The position numbers were made by a program, and so were the translations under genes. A stretch of DNA of 64,000 nucleotides from RBG-16-66-20 sp049651845 (GTDB taxonomy: Bacteria > Pseudomonadota > Gammaproteobacteria > Burkholderiales > SG8-39): assembly GCA_049651845.1 (NCBI GenBank), contig JBASCW010000052.1, positions 34,257 through 98,256 of the forward strand. Direction: 5' to 3'. This document shows, in pieces, positions 16,876 through 27,040 of this stretch; within the stretch, counting starts at the first letter, position 1; every line of letters starts with the position of its first letter. The notes beneath the pieces were generated by a model. That model ran no database searches and was not told where the DNA came from. It saw only the letters and a list, made by a program, of their open reading frames with translations.

Positions 16876-16916
16876 GCAGGCATGAAAGCCTGCGTCATCG
16901 ATGCGGGGGACGGGTC

Positions 16917-17866
16917 GTGGCCGGGGCGTTGGAAGCTGTAAACATCGAGGACCTGCGCTCCGCGGCGCGCCGGCGCCTGCCGCGCATGATTTTCGATTTC
17001 ATCGACGGCGGCGCCGAGGACGAGGTGACCTTGCGCGGCAACCGCACGGCGTTCGAGCGCGTGCAGCTGCTGCCGCGCGTGGTGCGGGATGTGTCCCGGC
17101 TGGATACCTCGGCCGAAATCCTCGGCGCGGCGTCGGCGTATCCTTGCGTCATCGCGCCGGTCGGCTCGGCCGGCATGGCCTGGCCCGGCATCGACGTGGG
17201 CATCGCGCGCGTGGCCGCTGCAGCCGGGATCCCGTTCGCGCTGTCGACCAACGCCACCTCCTCGATCGAAGAGGTCGCCGACAAGGCGCCGGGGCGGCAC
17301 TGGTTCCAGCTCTACGTGCTGCACGATCGCGAGTTCACCGATTCGCTCATCGCGCGCGCGGCGGCGGCGGGCTACGAGGCGCTGGTGGTGACCGTGGACC
17401 TCGCCTCCGGCGGCAAGCGTGAGCGCGACGCGCGCCATGGTTTTTCAGTCCCGTACCGCATGCAGCTGCGCCACCTCTGGCAAGGCGCGCTGCGCCCGGC
17501 CTGGGCGCTGCGCATCCTCGCCAACGGCGGCATGCCGGAGTTCGTCAACGTGCGCGGCCTGGAGCGCATCCAGCGCGCCGATGTCGCGGCGACCTCGTCG
17601 GTGATGAGCCGGCAGATGGACGATTCGTTCGACGATGCCAAGTTCGCGCGGCTGCGCGATCGCTGGAAGGGCAAGCTCGTGGTGAAGGGCGTTTCGCGCG
17701 CCGACGACGCCGAGCGTTTGGTCGCGCTGGGGGCCGATGCGGTCTGGGTCTCGAACCACGGCGGACGGCAGCTCGATGGCGCGATCGCCTCGCTCGATGC
17801 GATGCCGCCGATCGTCGCGGGGCTGGTTGCGGTGGATGCGCATGCCCCTACGATACCCCTTGGCGT
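16917..17866 (+). pseudogene. FMN-dependent alpha-hydroxy-acid oxidase, 3' truncated
   Basis: About 310 residues of an LldD/glycolate-oxidase-type flavoenzyme. The N-terminus (EDLRSAARRRLPRMIFDFIDGG), the central barrel and the catalytic SNHGGRQLDG motif are all good. After LDAMPPIVAG the family sequence stops: the strand carrying the FMN-phosphate motif (DGGxRxGxD) and the last 60-80 residues are missing, and the frame runs on to a stop at 17948 inside the opposite MFS gene. The enzyme is unlikely to hold FMN. GTG start chosen from the family N-terminus. It probably once served the neighbouring hydroxy-acid pathway. Confidence 0.78.
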
Positions 17867-19387
17867 TCAGCGCTTGATGCGGATCAGCAGCACCAGCGGC
17901 AGCACGGTGAGCGACGTTGCAATGAAGAACACGAACGCATCCAGGTAGCCGATCATCGACGCCTGGCGCGCCATCTCGCGCGACAGGGCCGCCAAGCCCT
18001 TCGCCTCGGACAAGTTCCAGGCCCCGGTCATCCAGGGCATGGAAAGGGACGGGCTGTACGGGGTGACGCGTTCGGCGATCTCCGCGTAGCTGGTGCGCGT
18101 CATGTGCACCGCGAGCGTAATGCTGAGCGAGATGTGGATGCTCGAGCCGACGTTGCGCACCATGTGGAACACGGCCGAGCCCTGGGCGATCAGCCCGGCC
18201 TCCAGCGTGGCGAAGCTCACCATGGTGATCGGCACCCAGAGCACGCCGACGCCGAAGCCTTGCAGCGCCATCGGCCAGAAGACGTCGGCCGTGCTCGGGT
18301 TGACATCCAGTTGCGCGAGCTGCCAGGCCGCCCAGGCCTGCAGGAGGAAGCCGAGCACGATCATGGCGCGCGGATCGAACCGGCTGGCGAAGATCATGAT
18401 GAAGAACGCGAGCAGCGTCCCCAGGCCGCGCGCGCCCAGCACGAAGCCGATCACCGAGTCCGGATAGCCGCTGACTCCCTGCAGCATCGGCGGCAGCAGC
18501 GTCATCGGCGTGAAATTGAGCATGCCGAACACGAACACCAGCGCGACGCCGATGGCGAAGTTGCGGTCCGCGAGCAGGCGCTTGTCGAGAAAAGGCTGCT
18601 CTGCGGTCGCACTGTGGGCGATGAAGCCGTACAGCGCGATCCCCGCGATCGCCGCCCAGGCGACGATCTCGGCCGAGTCTAACCAGTCGGCGCGCTCGCC
18701 GCGGTCGAGCATCAGCTGCACGCTCGCCAGCGTGGCCGAAAGCAGCAGGAACCCCAGCCAGTCGAGGCGCAGCTTCGCCGCCGGCTCGCGGTCGTGGATG
18801 AAAGCCAGGGTGCCGAGCAGCGCGAGCACGGAGAACGGCAGGATCATGTAGAACACCCAGCGCCAGTCGTAGGCCTCGGAGAGCCAGCCGCCGGCCATCG
18901 GGCCGACCACCGGCCCGAGCACCGAGCCCATGCCGAAGATGGCGAGGACGGCGCCCATGCGGTGTTTGGGATAGGTGTCCAGGATGATCGCCTGCGACAC
19001 CGGCACCAGCGGCGCGCCGATCGCGCCCTGCAGGATGCGGAACAGCACCAGCTCGCCCAGCGAGTCGGCCAGGCCGCAGGCGAGCGACGCCACGCCGAAG
19101 CCGGCGACGCCGAAGATGCACAGGTTGCGCCGGCCGAAGCGCGAGATCAGCCAGCCCGCGAGCGGCGTCGCCACGGCGGTCGCGACCAGGTTGGAAGTCA
19201 CCACCCAGGCGATCTGGTCGGGCGTGGCGGACATCGCCCCCTGCATCTGCGGCAGGGATACGTTGGCGATGGTGACCGTCATCGCGTAGAGGAACGTCAC
19301 CGAGGTGCAGGTCGCGAGCACCAGCGCCCGCTCGAGCTCGGCGGCCGCGCCCGTCGCCTGGGCGAGCGGAACTTCGCGGGCCGTCAA
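17867..19387 (-). CDS. emrB: MFS efflux transporter, DHA2 (EmrB/QacA) family
   Basis: 506 aa, 14 predicted helices, standard for DHA2 drug:proton antiporters. Family motifs include the motif A-type GWLISRFGRR after helix 2 and GPVVGPMAGGWLSEAYDWRWVFY (motif C region). It is the last gene of the MarR-EmrA-EmrB operon; the EmrA-like gene ends 19 bases upstream. It should form an inner membrane-periplasm pump with that protein. Its stop lies exactly at the broken end of the hydroxy-acid oxidase gene. Confidence 0.92.
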   Translation of the reverse strand: MTAREVPLAQATGAAAELERALVLATCTSVTFLYAMTVTIANVSLPQMQGAMSATPDQIAWVVTSNLVATAVATPLAGWLISRFGRRNLCIFGVAGFGVASLACGLADSLGELVLFRILQGAIGAPLVPVSQAIILDTYPKHRMGAVLAIFGMGSVLGPVVGPMAGGWLSEAYDWRWVFYMILPFSVLALLGTLAFIHDREPAAKLRLDWLGFLLLSATLASVQLMLDRGERADWLDSAEIVAWAAIAGIALYGFIAHSATAEQPFLDKRLLADRNFAIGVALVFVFGMLNFTPMTLLPPMLQGVSGYPDSVIGFVLGARGLGTLLAFFIMIFASRFDPRAMIVLGFLLQAWAAWQLAQLDVNPSTADVFWPMALQGFGVGVLWVPITMVSFATLEAGLIAQGSAVFHMVRNVGSSIHISLSITLAVHMTRTSYAEIAERVTPYSPSLSMPWMTGAWNLSEAKGLAALSREMARQASMIGYLDAFVFFIATSLTVLPLVLLIRIKR

Positions 19388-19406
19388 CGGTTCCCGTTCC
19401 CTCTTC

Positions 19407-20465
19407 TCAGCGCCCGGACGAACCGAACGGCTTCGGGTAGCCGCGGCTGCGCCCGGTGTCGATGCTCACGCTCACCGTCATGCCCACGCGCAGCGGCGGC
19501 TGCCCGGCGCCGCCCGGCTCGATGTCCAGGAGCACGGGCACGCGCTGCACCACCTTGATCCAGTTGCCCGTCGCGTTCTGCGGCGGCAGCAGCGCGGACT
19601 CTGCGCCCGTCGCCGGCGCGATGGTGTTGATCCGCGCCTGCCACTCGAGGCCGGGATAGGCGTCGGCGACGATGCGCGCCGCCTGGCCGACGCGCATGCC
19701 GGCGAGCTGGGTTTCCTTGAAGTTGGCCTCGATCCAGTGGTTGCCGGCGAGCACCAGGCTGAAGACAGCGACGCCGCGCGCCGCCTGCGCGCCGGGCTGG
19801 AGCTTCATGTTGTTGACCGTTCCCGCGGCGGGAGCGGTCACCTGCGTGCGCGCGAGATCCAGTGCCGCCGCGTCCCGCGTCGCCTGCGCTTCGCGCACCC
19901 GAGGGTGGCGCTCGACCGGCAGCTTGGCATCGCCGCTAAGGCTGGAGAGCACCCGCGCGCCGCGCTCCTGCACCGAGGTGAGCCGCGCGCGCGCCGCCGC
20001 GAGGTTATGGCGCGCCTCGTCGTAGGCGTCCTCGCGCACCATGCCGCGCTCCCTCAGCCGCTGCTGGCGTTCCAGTTGCAGCGTAAGGAAACGGATGCGC
20101 TCTTCGGCCTCCACGGCGTCGGCGAGCGTGGCGCGGTACTCGGCGCGCAGCGTCTCCACTTCGGTGCGGGCGCTTGCCAGCTGCGCGTCGGCGCGCGCGA
20201 GCGCCATCTCGAAGGGCGCCGCATCGATGCGGAACAGCAGCTGGTCGCGGGCGACCGCCTGATTGTCGCGCACCGCGACCTCGGCGACGCGCCCGGCGAC
20301 CTCTGCGCTGACCGCGACGACGTGCGCCTTGACGTAGGCGTTGTCGGTTTCAAGGTAGCGTCCGCCCTCGGCGTAGTAGTGCAGCCCGGCCGCGGCCGCG
20401 ACGAGTGGCACGGCGACGAGCAGCAGCGCGCGCAGCAGCCTGCGGCTCGGGCGCGGCCCGGTCAC
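19407..20465 (-). CDS. emrA: HlyD-family efflux adaptor, EmrA type
   Basis: 352 aa membrane-fusion protein. One N-terminal membrane anchor (about residues 10-28) is followed by the barrel-sandwich motif YLETDNAYVKAHVV, a long alpha-hairpin (about 95-175) and the second lipoyl half (VTAPAAGTVNNMKLQPG). GTG start in a GTGA overlap with the marR stop; the longer open frame is a shadow. It links the EmrB-type pump to an outer-membrane channel encoded elsewhere. Regulation is expected through the upstream MarR gene. Confidence 0.92.
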   Translation of the reverse strand: MTGPRPSRRLLRALLLVAVPLVAAAAGLHYYAEGGRYLETDNAYVKAHVVAVSAEVAGRVAEVAVRDNQAVARDQLLFRIDAAPFEMALARADAQLASARTEVETLRAEYRATLADAVEAEERIRFLTLQLERQQRLRERGMVREDAYDEARHNLAAARARLTSVQERGARVLSSLSGDAKLPVERHPRVREAQATRDAAALDLARTQVTAPAAGTVNNMKLQPGAQAARGVAVFSLVLAGNHWIEANFKETQLAGMRVGQAARIVADAYPGLEWQARINTIAPATGAESALLPPQNATGNWIKVVQRVPVLLDIEPGGAGQPPLRVGMTVSVSIDTGRSRGYPKPFGSSGR

Positions 20466-20899
20466 CGGAGGTTTTCCTTGATCGCCAGGAGGGTGTCGAC
20501 GAAGCGCTCGCGCTCCGCGGTGCCGATGCCGGTGAGCGCATCGCGCCGCAGTTCCGCGGCGATCGTGCGCATCGTGCGCAGGGCCGGTTCCACCTCGTCG
20601 GTGAGGTGCACGCGCCAGACGCGGCGGTCCGACGCGTCGTGCTCGCGCCGCACCCAGCCTTTCGCTTCCAGGCGGTCGAGCAGGCGCCCGAGGGTAGGCT
20701 TCTCGATCTCCAGAGTCTCGGCCAGCTCGGTCTGGCTCACGCCGTTGCTGCGGTAGAGGTGCGTGAGCACCCACCACTGCGCGCGCGTCAGGCCGAGCTT
20801 GCGGATGCGCCGGTCGTAGGCGGTGCGCATCAGCCGCGCCACGTCGTTCAGCAGGAAGCCGAAATTGCGGGACAGGTCCTCTCGCAGCATGCCCGCCAT
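20462..20899 (-). CDS. MarR-family transcriptional regulator
   Basis: 145 aa winged-helix repressor. The recognition region is VSQTELAETLEIEKPTLGRLLDRL, and the wing carries RREHDASDRRVWRVHLT, the MarR signature. It is the first gene of the efflux operon and overlaps emrA by 4 bases. A 27-base palindrome lies 6-32 bases upstream of its start codon, so autorepression and induction by a phenolic or drug-like ligand are likely. Confidence 0.92.
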   Translation of the reverse strand: MAGMLREDLSRNFGFLLNDVARLMRTAYDRRIRKLGLTRAQWWVLTHLYRSNGVSQTELAETLEIEKPTLGRLLDRLEAKGWVRREHDASDRRVWRVHLTDEVEPALRTMRTIAAELRRDALTGIGTAERERFVDTLLAIKENLR

Positions 20900-20904
20900 G
20901 ATAG

Positions 20905-20931
20905 TTGCCTAGCTTACGATAAGCAAGGCAA
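20905..20931. promoter_or_regulatory. Palindromic MarR-type operator upstream of marR-emrAB
   Basis: TTGCCT-a-GCTTA-cga-TAAGC-a-AGGCAA: 11 of 12 positions in each arm are complementary around a 3-base centre. It lies directly upstream of the marR start codon, overlapping the expected promoter and the 5' leader. The size and symmetry fit a MarR dimer site. Confidence 0.75.
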
Positions 20932-20988
20932 TGGAAAGCCGCTCCGGTATCATCCCCCCGTTTCAACCCTCGACCCGGAAGGCGTGGC

Positions 20989-22034
20989 ATGCGCGGTGCA
21001 GTATTCCTCGGCAATAGGAAAATCGAGATCCGCAGCTTTCCCGATCCGACGCCGGGCCCGGGTGAGGTGGTGATTCAGATGAAGGCCTCGGGCATGTGCG
21101 GCAGCGACCTGAAGTTCTACCGGCCGCCGCCCGGCGAGGCGCAGAAGGCGCTTGGCCTCGGCAGCAACGTCGAGCCCTTCATCGGCGGCCATGAACCCTG
21201 CGGCGTGATCGCCGCGCGCGGGCGGGGCGTCTCCGAGCGCGAGGCGCCGATCGGCCAGCGCGTCATGAATCACCACTATGCTGGATGTGGCATCTGCAGT
21301 CATTGTCGGTTGGGCTGGTCGCAGCTATGCCGCGCGGGAATCGTGGTTTACGGCGTTACCGGCAATGGCGGGCACGCCGAATACCTCAAGGCGCCGGCGC
21401 GCACGATGGTGCCGCTGCCGGACGAGCTTTCTTTCTCGGAAGGCGCCGCCGTTTCCTGCGGCACGGGGACGGCTTTCGGTGCCCTGCGCCGCATGCATGC
21501 GCAGGGCGGGCAGACCCTGGCGGTGTTCGGCCAGGGGCCGGTGGGGCTCTCGGCAACGCTGATCGGCGCGAAGATGGGGGCACGCGTCATTGCCGTGGAG
21601 ACCAACATGGAACGTCTGGCGCTGGCGAAGCAGTTCGGCGCCACCGATCTCGTCGACGCATCGAAGGAAGATGCAGTGAAGGCGCTCAAGGACCTCACGC
21701 GGGGCGAAGGCGTGGACCTCACGCTGGAGTGCAGCAGCGCTTCGGCGGCGCGCCTGGCGGCCGTGCGTGCGGTCCGGACCTGGGGCACGGCCTGCTTCGT
21801 GGGCGAGGGCGGCGATGTGACGCTGGATGTGTCGCCGGATCTGCTGCGCCGCCAGGTCACGCTGATCGGCTCGTGGACCTTCAGCGCGATGGGAATGGGC
21901 GAGTGCGCGCGCTTCATCGCCGACAACGGCATCAAGCTCGACCGCATCTTCACTCACCGCTGGAAGCTGGACCAGGCGGACGAGGCCTACAAGGTGTTCG
22001 ATGCCCAGTCCTCGGGCAAAGGCGTGATCGAGTT

Positions 22035-22038
<4 letters not shown>
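20989..22038 (+). CDS. Zinc-dependent alcohol dehydrogenase (MDR family)
   Basis: 349 aa medium-chain dehydrogenase. Catalytic zinc ligands are C37, H68 and E69; the structural zinc site is C100, C103, C106 and C114. The nucleotide motif GQGPVGLSA is in the middle, and the residue after the second strand is Glu (AVETN), which favours NAD. It is closest in style to sorbitol/threonine-type dehydrogenases and so probably oxidises a polyol or sugar alcohol. It is divergent from marR and ends in a 4-base tail-to-tail overlap with the SMP-30 gene. Confidence 0.9.
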
Positions 22039-23024
<986 letters not shown>

Positions 23025-23083
23025 TTACGGACGCCAGGTTGCCGGAGTGAGGTCGCCAGAATATACGAGATGAAAGGAGCGCG

Positions 23084-23908
23084 ATGAAGTCCGTCCTGAT
23101 CACCGGCGCCGCCGGCGACGTCGGCACGCACCTGCGGCGGGAGCTGGCGGGGAAGTATCGAATCGTCGCCTCGGATTTGAGAACTCCGAAACAGGCGTTC
23201 AAGGGCCAGCCGTTCAAGCGCGCCGATATCTCGAAGATGTCGGACGCGCTGCGCATCACCAAAGGTGTCGATGCCATCGTGCACCTGGGCGGCTACTCGG
23301 TCGAGGGCCCCTGGGAGGGCATCCTCAGCGCCAACCTGATCGGCTGCTACAACGTGTTCGAGGCCGCGCGGCGCAACGGCGTAAAGCGCATCCTGTTTCC
23401 CACCTCCAATCACGCGACCGGCTTCTATCCGCGCAGCCAGACCATCGACCATCGCGTCTATCCGAAGCCCGACAGCCGCTACGGCGTCTCCAAGGTCTTC
23501 GGCGAGGCGCTCGGCAGCCTCTACGCCGACAAGTACGGCATGCAGTTCCTCATGATCCGGATCGGCAACGTCAACCCGGCGCCGATCGACAAGCGGCGCC
23601 TGTCGATCTGGATCTCGCCGCGCGACATCGCGCAGCTGGTGACCATCGGCATCGAGCACCCGGACATCCGCTTCGAGATCGTCTACGGCATCTCGGGCAA
23701 CAAGCGCGCCTGGTACGACAACTCGAACGCCTTCCGGCTGGGCTACAAGCCGCAGGACGACGCCGAGAAGTGGGCTGCCGAGCTGCTGGCGAAGGAGCCC
23801 GCGGGCGGCGACCCGGTCGCGGAGAGATTCCAGGGCGGCGTGTTCTGCGTAGCGGAAGACATTCCGAACCCCGCGCCCTTGCCGAAGAAGAAAAAGAAGC
23901 GCAAGTAA
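23084..23908 (+). CDS. NAD-dependent uronate dehydrogenase-like epimerase-family protein
   Basis: 274 aa short extended SDR. The Rossmann motif TGAAGDVGTH is at residues 7-16, the active-site serine segment is TSNHATGFYPR (S108, N109, H110), and the catalytic pair is Y133-x3-K137. This arrangement is that of uronate dehydrogenases, which oxidise galacturonate or glucuronate to aldarolactone. The neighbouring SMP-30 lactonase would then open the lactone (inference). The C-terminus ends in a run of lysines. A Shine-Dalgarno (AAAGGAG) lies 6 bases before the ATG. Confidence 0.85.
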   Translation: MKSVLITGAAGDVGTHLRRELAGKYRIVASDLRTPKQAFKGQPFKRADISKMSDALRITKGVDAIVHLGGYSVEGPWEGILSANLIGCYNVFEAARRNGVKRILFPTSNHATGFYPRSQTIDHRVYPKPDSRYGVSKVFGEALGSLYADKYGMQFLMIRIGNVNPAPIDKRRLSIWISPRDIAQLVTIGIEHPDIRFEIVYGISGNKRAWYDNSNAFRLGYKPQDDAEKWAAELLAKEPAGGDPVAERFQGGVFCVAEDIPNPAPLPKKKKKRK

Positions 23909-24030
23909 TGCGGAGCAAACCGAAGCTCGCGATCCCGGCGGGTGCCGTGCGCGCGCTCGCCCTCTGGCGCATCGCGTGAGTCCGAGGGGGGGTTGATTCT
24001 CGCGGTGCGGCGGTGCAGCATGAATGCCGC

Positions 24031-24852
24031 ATGACAGCCGCGCAGGGCGTTTTGCTGGATATCGACGGGGTGCTCACCGTGTCCTGGCGCGCGCTGCCGG
24101 GCGCCGTGAACGCCGTCGCCGAGCTGCGCGCGGCCGGCCACCGGCTGCGCTTCGTCACCAATACCACCTCGCGATCGCGGCGAGTGCTGAGCGAGACGCT
24201 GGCCAAAGCCGGGTTCGACATCGCCGCCGACGAGATCCTGACGGCCGCCGCGGCGACCGGCGCCTACCTGCGCCGCGTGCATGCGCGCGAGCGCTGCTTC
24301 GTGCTGACCAGCGGCGACGTGACCACCGACCTGGAAGGCGTCACTATCACCGGTCCGGGCGAGCCCGCCGACCTGGTGGTGATCGGCGGCGCCGGCGTCG
24401 AGTTCACCTACGATGCGCTCAACCACGCGTTCCACCTGCTGCAGCAGGGCGTGCCGCTGGTGGCGATGCACCGCAACCTGTACTGGCAGACCGGCGACCG
24501 GCTGACGCTGGACTCCGGCGCGTACATCCTCGGGCTGGAGAAAGCGGCCGGCGCGCGCGCCGTGGCGATCGGCAAGCCCGCGCGCGCCTTCTACGAGGCG
24601 GCGCTCGCCGAGCTCGGCCTGCCGGCCGAGCGCGTTGCGATGGTGGGTGACGACATCGAAGCGGACGTGGAGGGCGCGAAGAACGCCGGCCTCGCCGGCA
24701 TCCTCGTGCGCACCGGCAAGTTCCGCCAGGCCGATCTCGACCGCGCCGGCGTGGTGCCAGACGCGGTGCTCGGATCCATCACGGAGCTGCCGGCCTGGCT
24801 GCGCGCGCGAGTAAGAAAAAGGGGGTCAGAGCAACATTTCCCCGACGACTAA
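24031..24852 (+). CDS. HAD-superfamily (subfamily IIA) phosphatase
   Basis: 273 aa NagD/LHPP-type phosphatase. Motif I is LLDIDGV (D10, D12), the threonine motif is VTNTTS, the lysine lies in IGKPARAFY, and motif IV is VGDDIEADVEGA. ATG at 24031 is preferred over the upstream in-frame GTG (24013) because motif I then sits near the N-terminus. The last twelve residues, after RARV, are encoded by the left arm and loop of a 91-base inverted repeat, so the native C-terminus has been replaced or extended. A 122-base gap before the gene holds nothing clear apart from a 23-codon frame that starts at the TAATG junction of the previous stop. Confidence 0.87.
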   Translation: MTAAQGVLLDIDGVLTVSWRALPGAVNAVAELRAAGHRLRFVTNTTSRSRRVLSETLAKAGFDIAADEILTAAAATGAYLRRVHARERCFVLTSGDVTTDLEGVTITGPGEPADLVVIGGAGVEFTYDALNHAFHLLQQGVPLVAMHRNLYWQTGDRLTLDSGAYILGLEKAAGARAVAIGKPARAFYEAALAELGLPAERVAMVGDDIEADVEGAKNAGLAGILVRTGKFRQADLDRAGVVPDAVLGSITELPAWLRARVRKRGSEQHFPDD

Positions 24853-24903
24853 AAAGTCGTCATTCGGCAACTCCGGAAATGTTGCTCTGACCCCCTTTTT
24901 CTT
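24813..24903. repeat. 91-base perfect inverted repeat (REP/MITE-like), also a bidirectional terminator
   Basis: Two perfectly complementary 29-base arms (24813-24841 and 24875-24903) enclose a 33-base loop that itself contains a 7-bp hairpin (GACGACT/AGTCGTC). Each arm carries GGGGGTCAGAGC next to an A/T run, so the RNA would end in a T-run on both strands and can serve as a terminator for the convergent HAD and EF-G-like genes. Arms with GGGTCAGA cores are known around REP-associated (IS200-like) transposases, so this may be a non-autonomous copy. It supplies the HAD stop codon and abuts the EF-G-like stop. Confidence 0.8.
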
Positions 24904-26993
24904 CAGTCGTCCGCGTGCGCGGCGGGGCGGTGCGCGGCCACCAGCTTCTGCTGCAGCGCGGGCGGCGCCGGGTCGTAGTGGCTGAACTCGAAGGTGTAGG
25001 AGCCGTGGCCCGCGGTGAGCGACTTCAGGCGCGCCGGGAAGTGCTCGAGCTCCGAGAGCGGTGCCTGCGCGAGGATCTGCACCGTGCCCGGGCGCGGCGC
25101 GTCCGAGCCCTTGATCTGACCGCGGTGCCCGGAGAGCTCGCCCGCGATGTCGCCCATCTTCTGCTCGGGCGCGACCACGTCGACGTTGACGATGGGTTCG
25201 AGCACGATCGGCCGCGCCTTGCCGAGCGCATCGAGGAAGGCCTTGCGCCCCGCCGAGACGAAGGCCACTTCCTTCGAGTCCACGGGATGGTGCTTGCCGT
25301 CGTAGACGATCACGCGCAGGTCCTGGATCGGGTAGCCGGCGACGAAGCCCGAGGCGAGCACGCCGCGGATGCCCTTCTCGACGGCCGGGATGAACTGGTT
25401 CGGGATCGCGCCGCCCTTCACCTTGTCGACGAACTCGAAGCCCTTGCCGCGCGGCAGCGGCTCGACCTTGAGGTATACCTCGCCGAACTGGCCCGCGCCG
25501 CCGGTCTGCTTCTTGTGGCGGCTGTGGCCCTCGGCGCGCGCGGCGATGGTCTCGCGGTAGGGGATCGACGGCGGCCGCGTGTCGAGCTCGATCTTGTACT
25601 GCCCCTGCATTTTCTCGAGCATCGTCTTCAGGTGCATCTCGCCCAGCCCGCGGATCACCATCTCATTGGCCTGCGCGTTGTGCTCGAGGCGAAAGCACGG
25701 ATCCTCGGCCATCAGCTTGTGCAGCGTGTCGGAGACCTTCTGCTCGTCGCCGCGCTTTCTCGGCTGCACCGCGAGGCCGAACACCGCGACCGGCAGCTCG
25801 AGCGGGCGCGCGTGGATGTGCGCGTCGCCCGGCGAGTCGTGCAGGATGTGGTCGAACTGGATCTCCTCGATCTTGGCGATCGCGCAGATGTCGCCGGGCA
25901 CCGCTTCCTGCACCTCGACCTGCGTCTTGCCCCTGAGCACGTAGAGGTGTCCGGCCTTCACGGGCTTGCGGCCCTCGCCGACGTAGAGCTGCGTGCCCGG
26001 CGTGATGCGGCCCTGGTGCACGCGGAACACCGCGACCCGGCCGATGTAGGGGTCGATCTCGACCTTGAACACGTGCGCGAGCGCATGCAATCCCGGATCG
26101 GGCAGCGCCGTGAGCTCGGCGGGCGCCTCGCCGCCCGCCGGCACGTTGAGGTAGATGGGCGGGTTGCCTTCGGCCGGGTTGGGCAGCAGCTTGACGATCA
26201 CGTCGAGCAGCTCGGCGATGCCGGCGCCCGTCTTCGCCGAGGTGAACACCACCGGGATCAGGTGGCCTTCGCGCATGGCGCGCTCGAGCGGCTCGTGCAG
26301 CTCCTCGGGCGCGACCTCGCCCTTGTCGAGATAGACGCTCATCAGCTTCTCGTCCACCTCGACCACCTGTTCGACCAGGCGTTTGTGCGCGTCCGCGACC
26401 GAGGAGAAGTCCGAGTCGCCGGCCGGCGCGAAGAAGCAGTCCGAGACCTTGGTCGCCCGCGCCGCGGGCAGGTTGAGCGGCAGGCATTCCTTGCCGTAGG
26501 CCTGCTGGATCTTCTCCAGCAGCCCGGGCAGGTCGACGTTGTCGGCGTCGATCTTGTTGACGATCACCAGGCGGTCGAGGCCGCGCTTGGCGGCCCACTG
26601 CAGGAAGCGGCCGGTCATCATCTCGATGCCGTTCTGCGCGTTGATCACCACCGCGGCGGTCTCCACCGCGGCGAGCGCCGGCAGCGCGTGGCCGAGGAAA
26701 TCCGGGTAGCCTGGCGTGTCGAGCAGGTGGACGCGGTGTTCCTGGGTTTCGAAACTCGCCACGGCGAGCTTGAGCGAATGCTTGAAGGACTTCTCGAGCG
26801 GCGTGTAGTCGCAGACCGTGCTGCCGCGCTCGACGCTGCCGCCCGCGGGCACCGCGCCCGCGGCCGCGAGCAGCGCCTCGGCGAGCGAGGTCTTGCCCGC
26901 GCCCGCCTGCCCCACGAGCGCCAGCGTGCGGATGCGCTTGATCGGGAATCTCGAAGAAGCGCTGGATGCAGCGCCGGAAGAACCGTTGGGCAC
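24903..26993 (-). CDS. Elongation factor G-like translational GTPase
   Basis: 696 aa with the complete EF-G domain order. The G1 motif is GQAGAGKTS (residues 28-36), G3 is DTPGYPDF and G4 is NKID; later come domain II, the domain IV segment HKKQTGGAGQFGEVYLKVEP and domain V. It differs from housekeeping FusA in its G1 sequence and belongs to the shorter EF-G-like group often annotated as a second, non-essential EF-G. The function of this group is not settled; it may act in recycling or stress. The gene stands alone: no ribosomal-protein or tuf genes are near. Confidence 0.9.
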   Translation of the reverse strand: MPNGSSGAASSASSRFPIKRIRTLALVGQAGAGKTSLAEALLAAAGAVPAGGSVERGSTVCDYTPLEKSFKHSLKLAVASFETQEHRVHLLDTPGYPDFLGHALPALAAVETAAVVINAQNGIEMMTGRFLQWAAKRGLDRLVIVNKIDADNVDLPGLLEKIQQAYGKECLPLNLPAARATKVSDCFFAPAGDSDFSSVADAHKRLVEQVVEVDEKLMSVYLDKGEVAPEELHEPLERAMREGHLIPVVFTSAKTGAGIAELLDVIVKLLPNPAEGNPPIYLNVPAGGEAPAELTALPDPGLHALAHVFKVEIDPYIGRVAVFRVHQGRITPGTQLYVGEGRKPVKAGHLYVLRGKTQVEVQEAVPGDICAIAKIEEIQFDHILHDSPGDAHIHARPLELPVAVFGLAVQPRKRGDEQKVSDTLHKLMAEDPCFRLEHNAQANEMVIRGLGEMHLKTMLEKMQGQYKIELDTRPPSIPYRETIAARAEGHSRHKKQTGGAGQFGEVYLKVEPLPRGKGFEFVDKVKGGAIPNQFIPAVEKGIRGVLASGFVAGYPIQDLRVIVYDGKHHPVDSKEVAFVSAGRKAFLDALGKARPIVLEPIVNVDVVAPEQKMGDIAGELSGHRGQIKGSDAPRPGTVQILAQAPLSELEHFPARLKSLTAGHGSYTFEFSHYDPAPPALQQKLVAAHRPAAHADD

Positions 26994-27040
26994 GCCGGCC
27001 TCCTACCGTGGTCGCCAAAGGCCTTTTTTTATACCAGAAA

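Noticed and set aside
16882..16941. 19-codon frame between the enolase-family gene and the hydroxy-acid oxidase (begins MKACVIDAGDG)
   Set aside because: It resembles the first residues of some zinc dehydrogenases but is too short to support and overlaps the oxidase start in another frame.
23908..23979. 23-codon frame starting at the TAATG junction after the uronate-dehydrogenase-like gene
   Set aside because: No similarity, no independent evidence; translational coupling alone is weak support.
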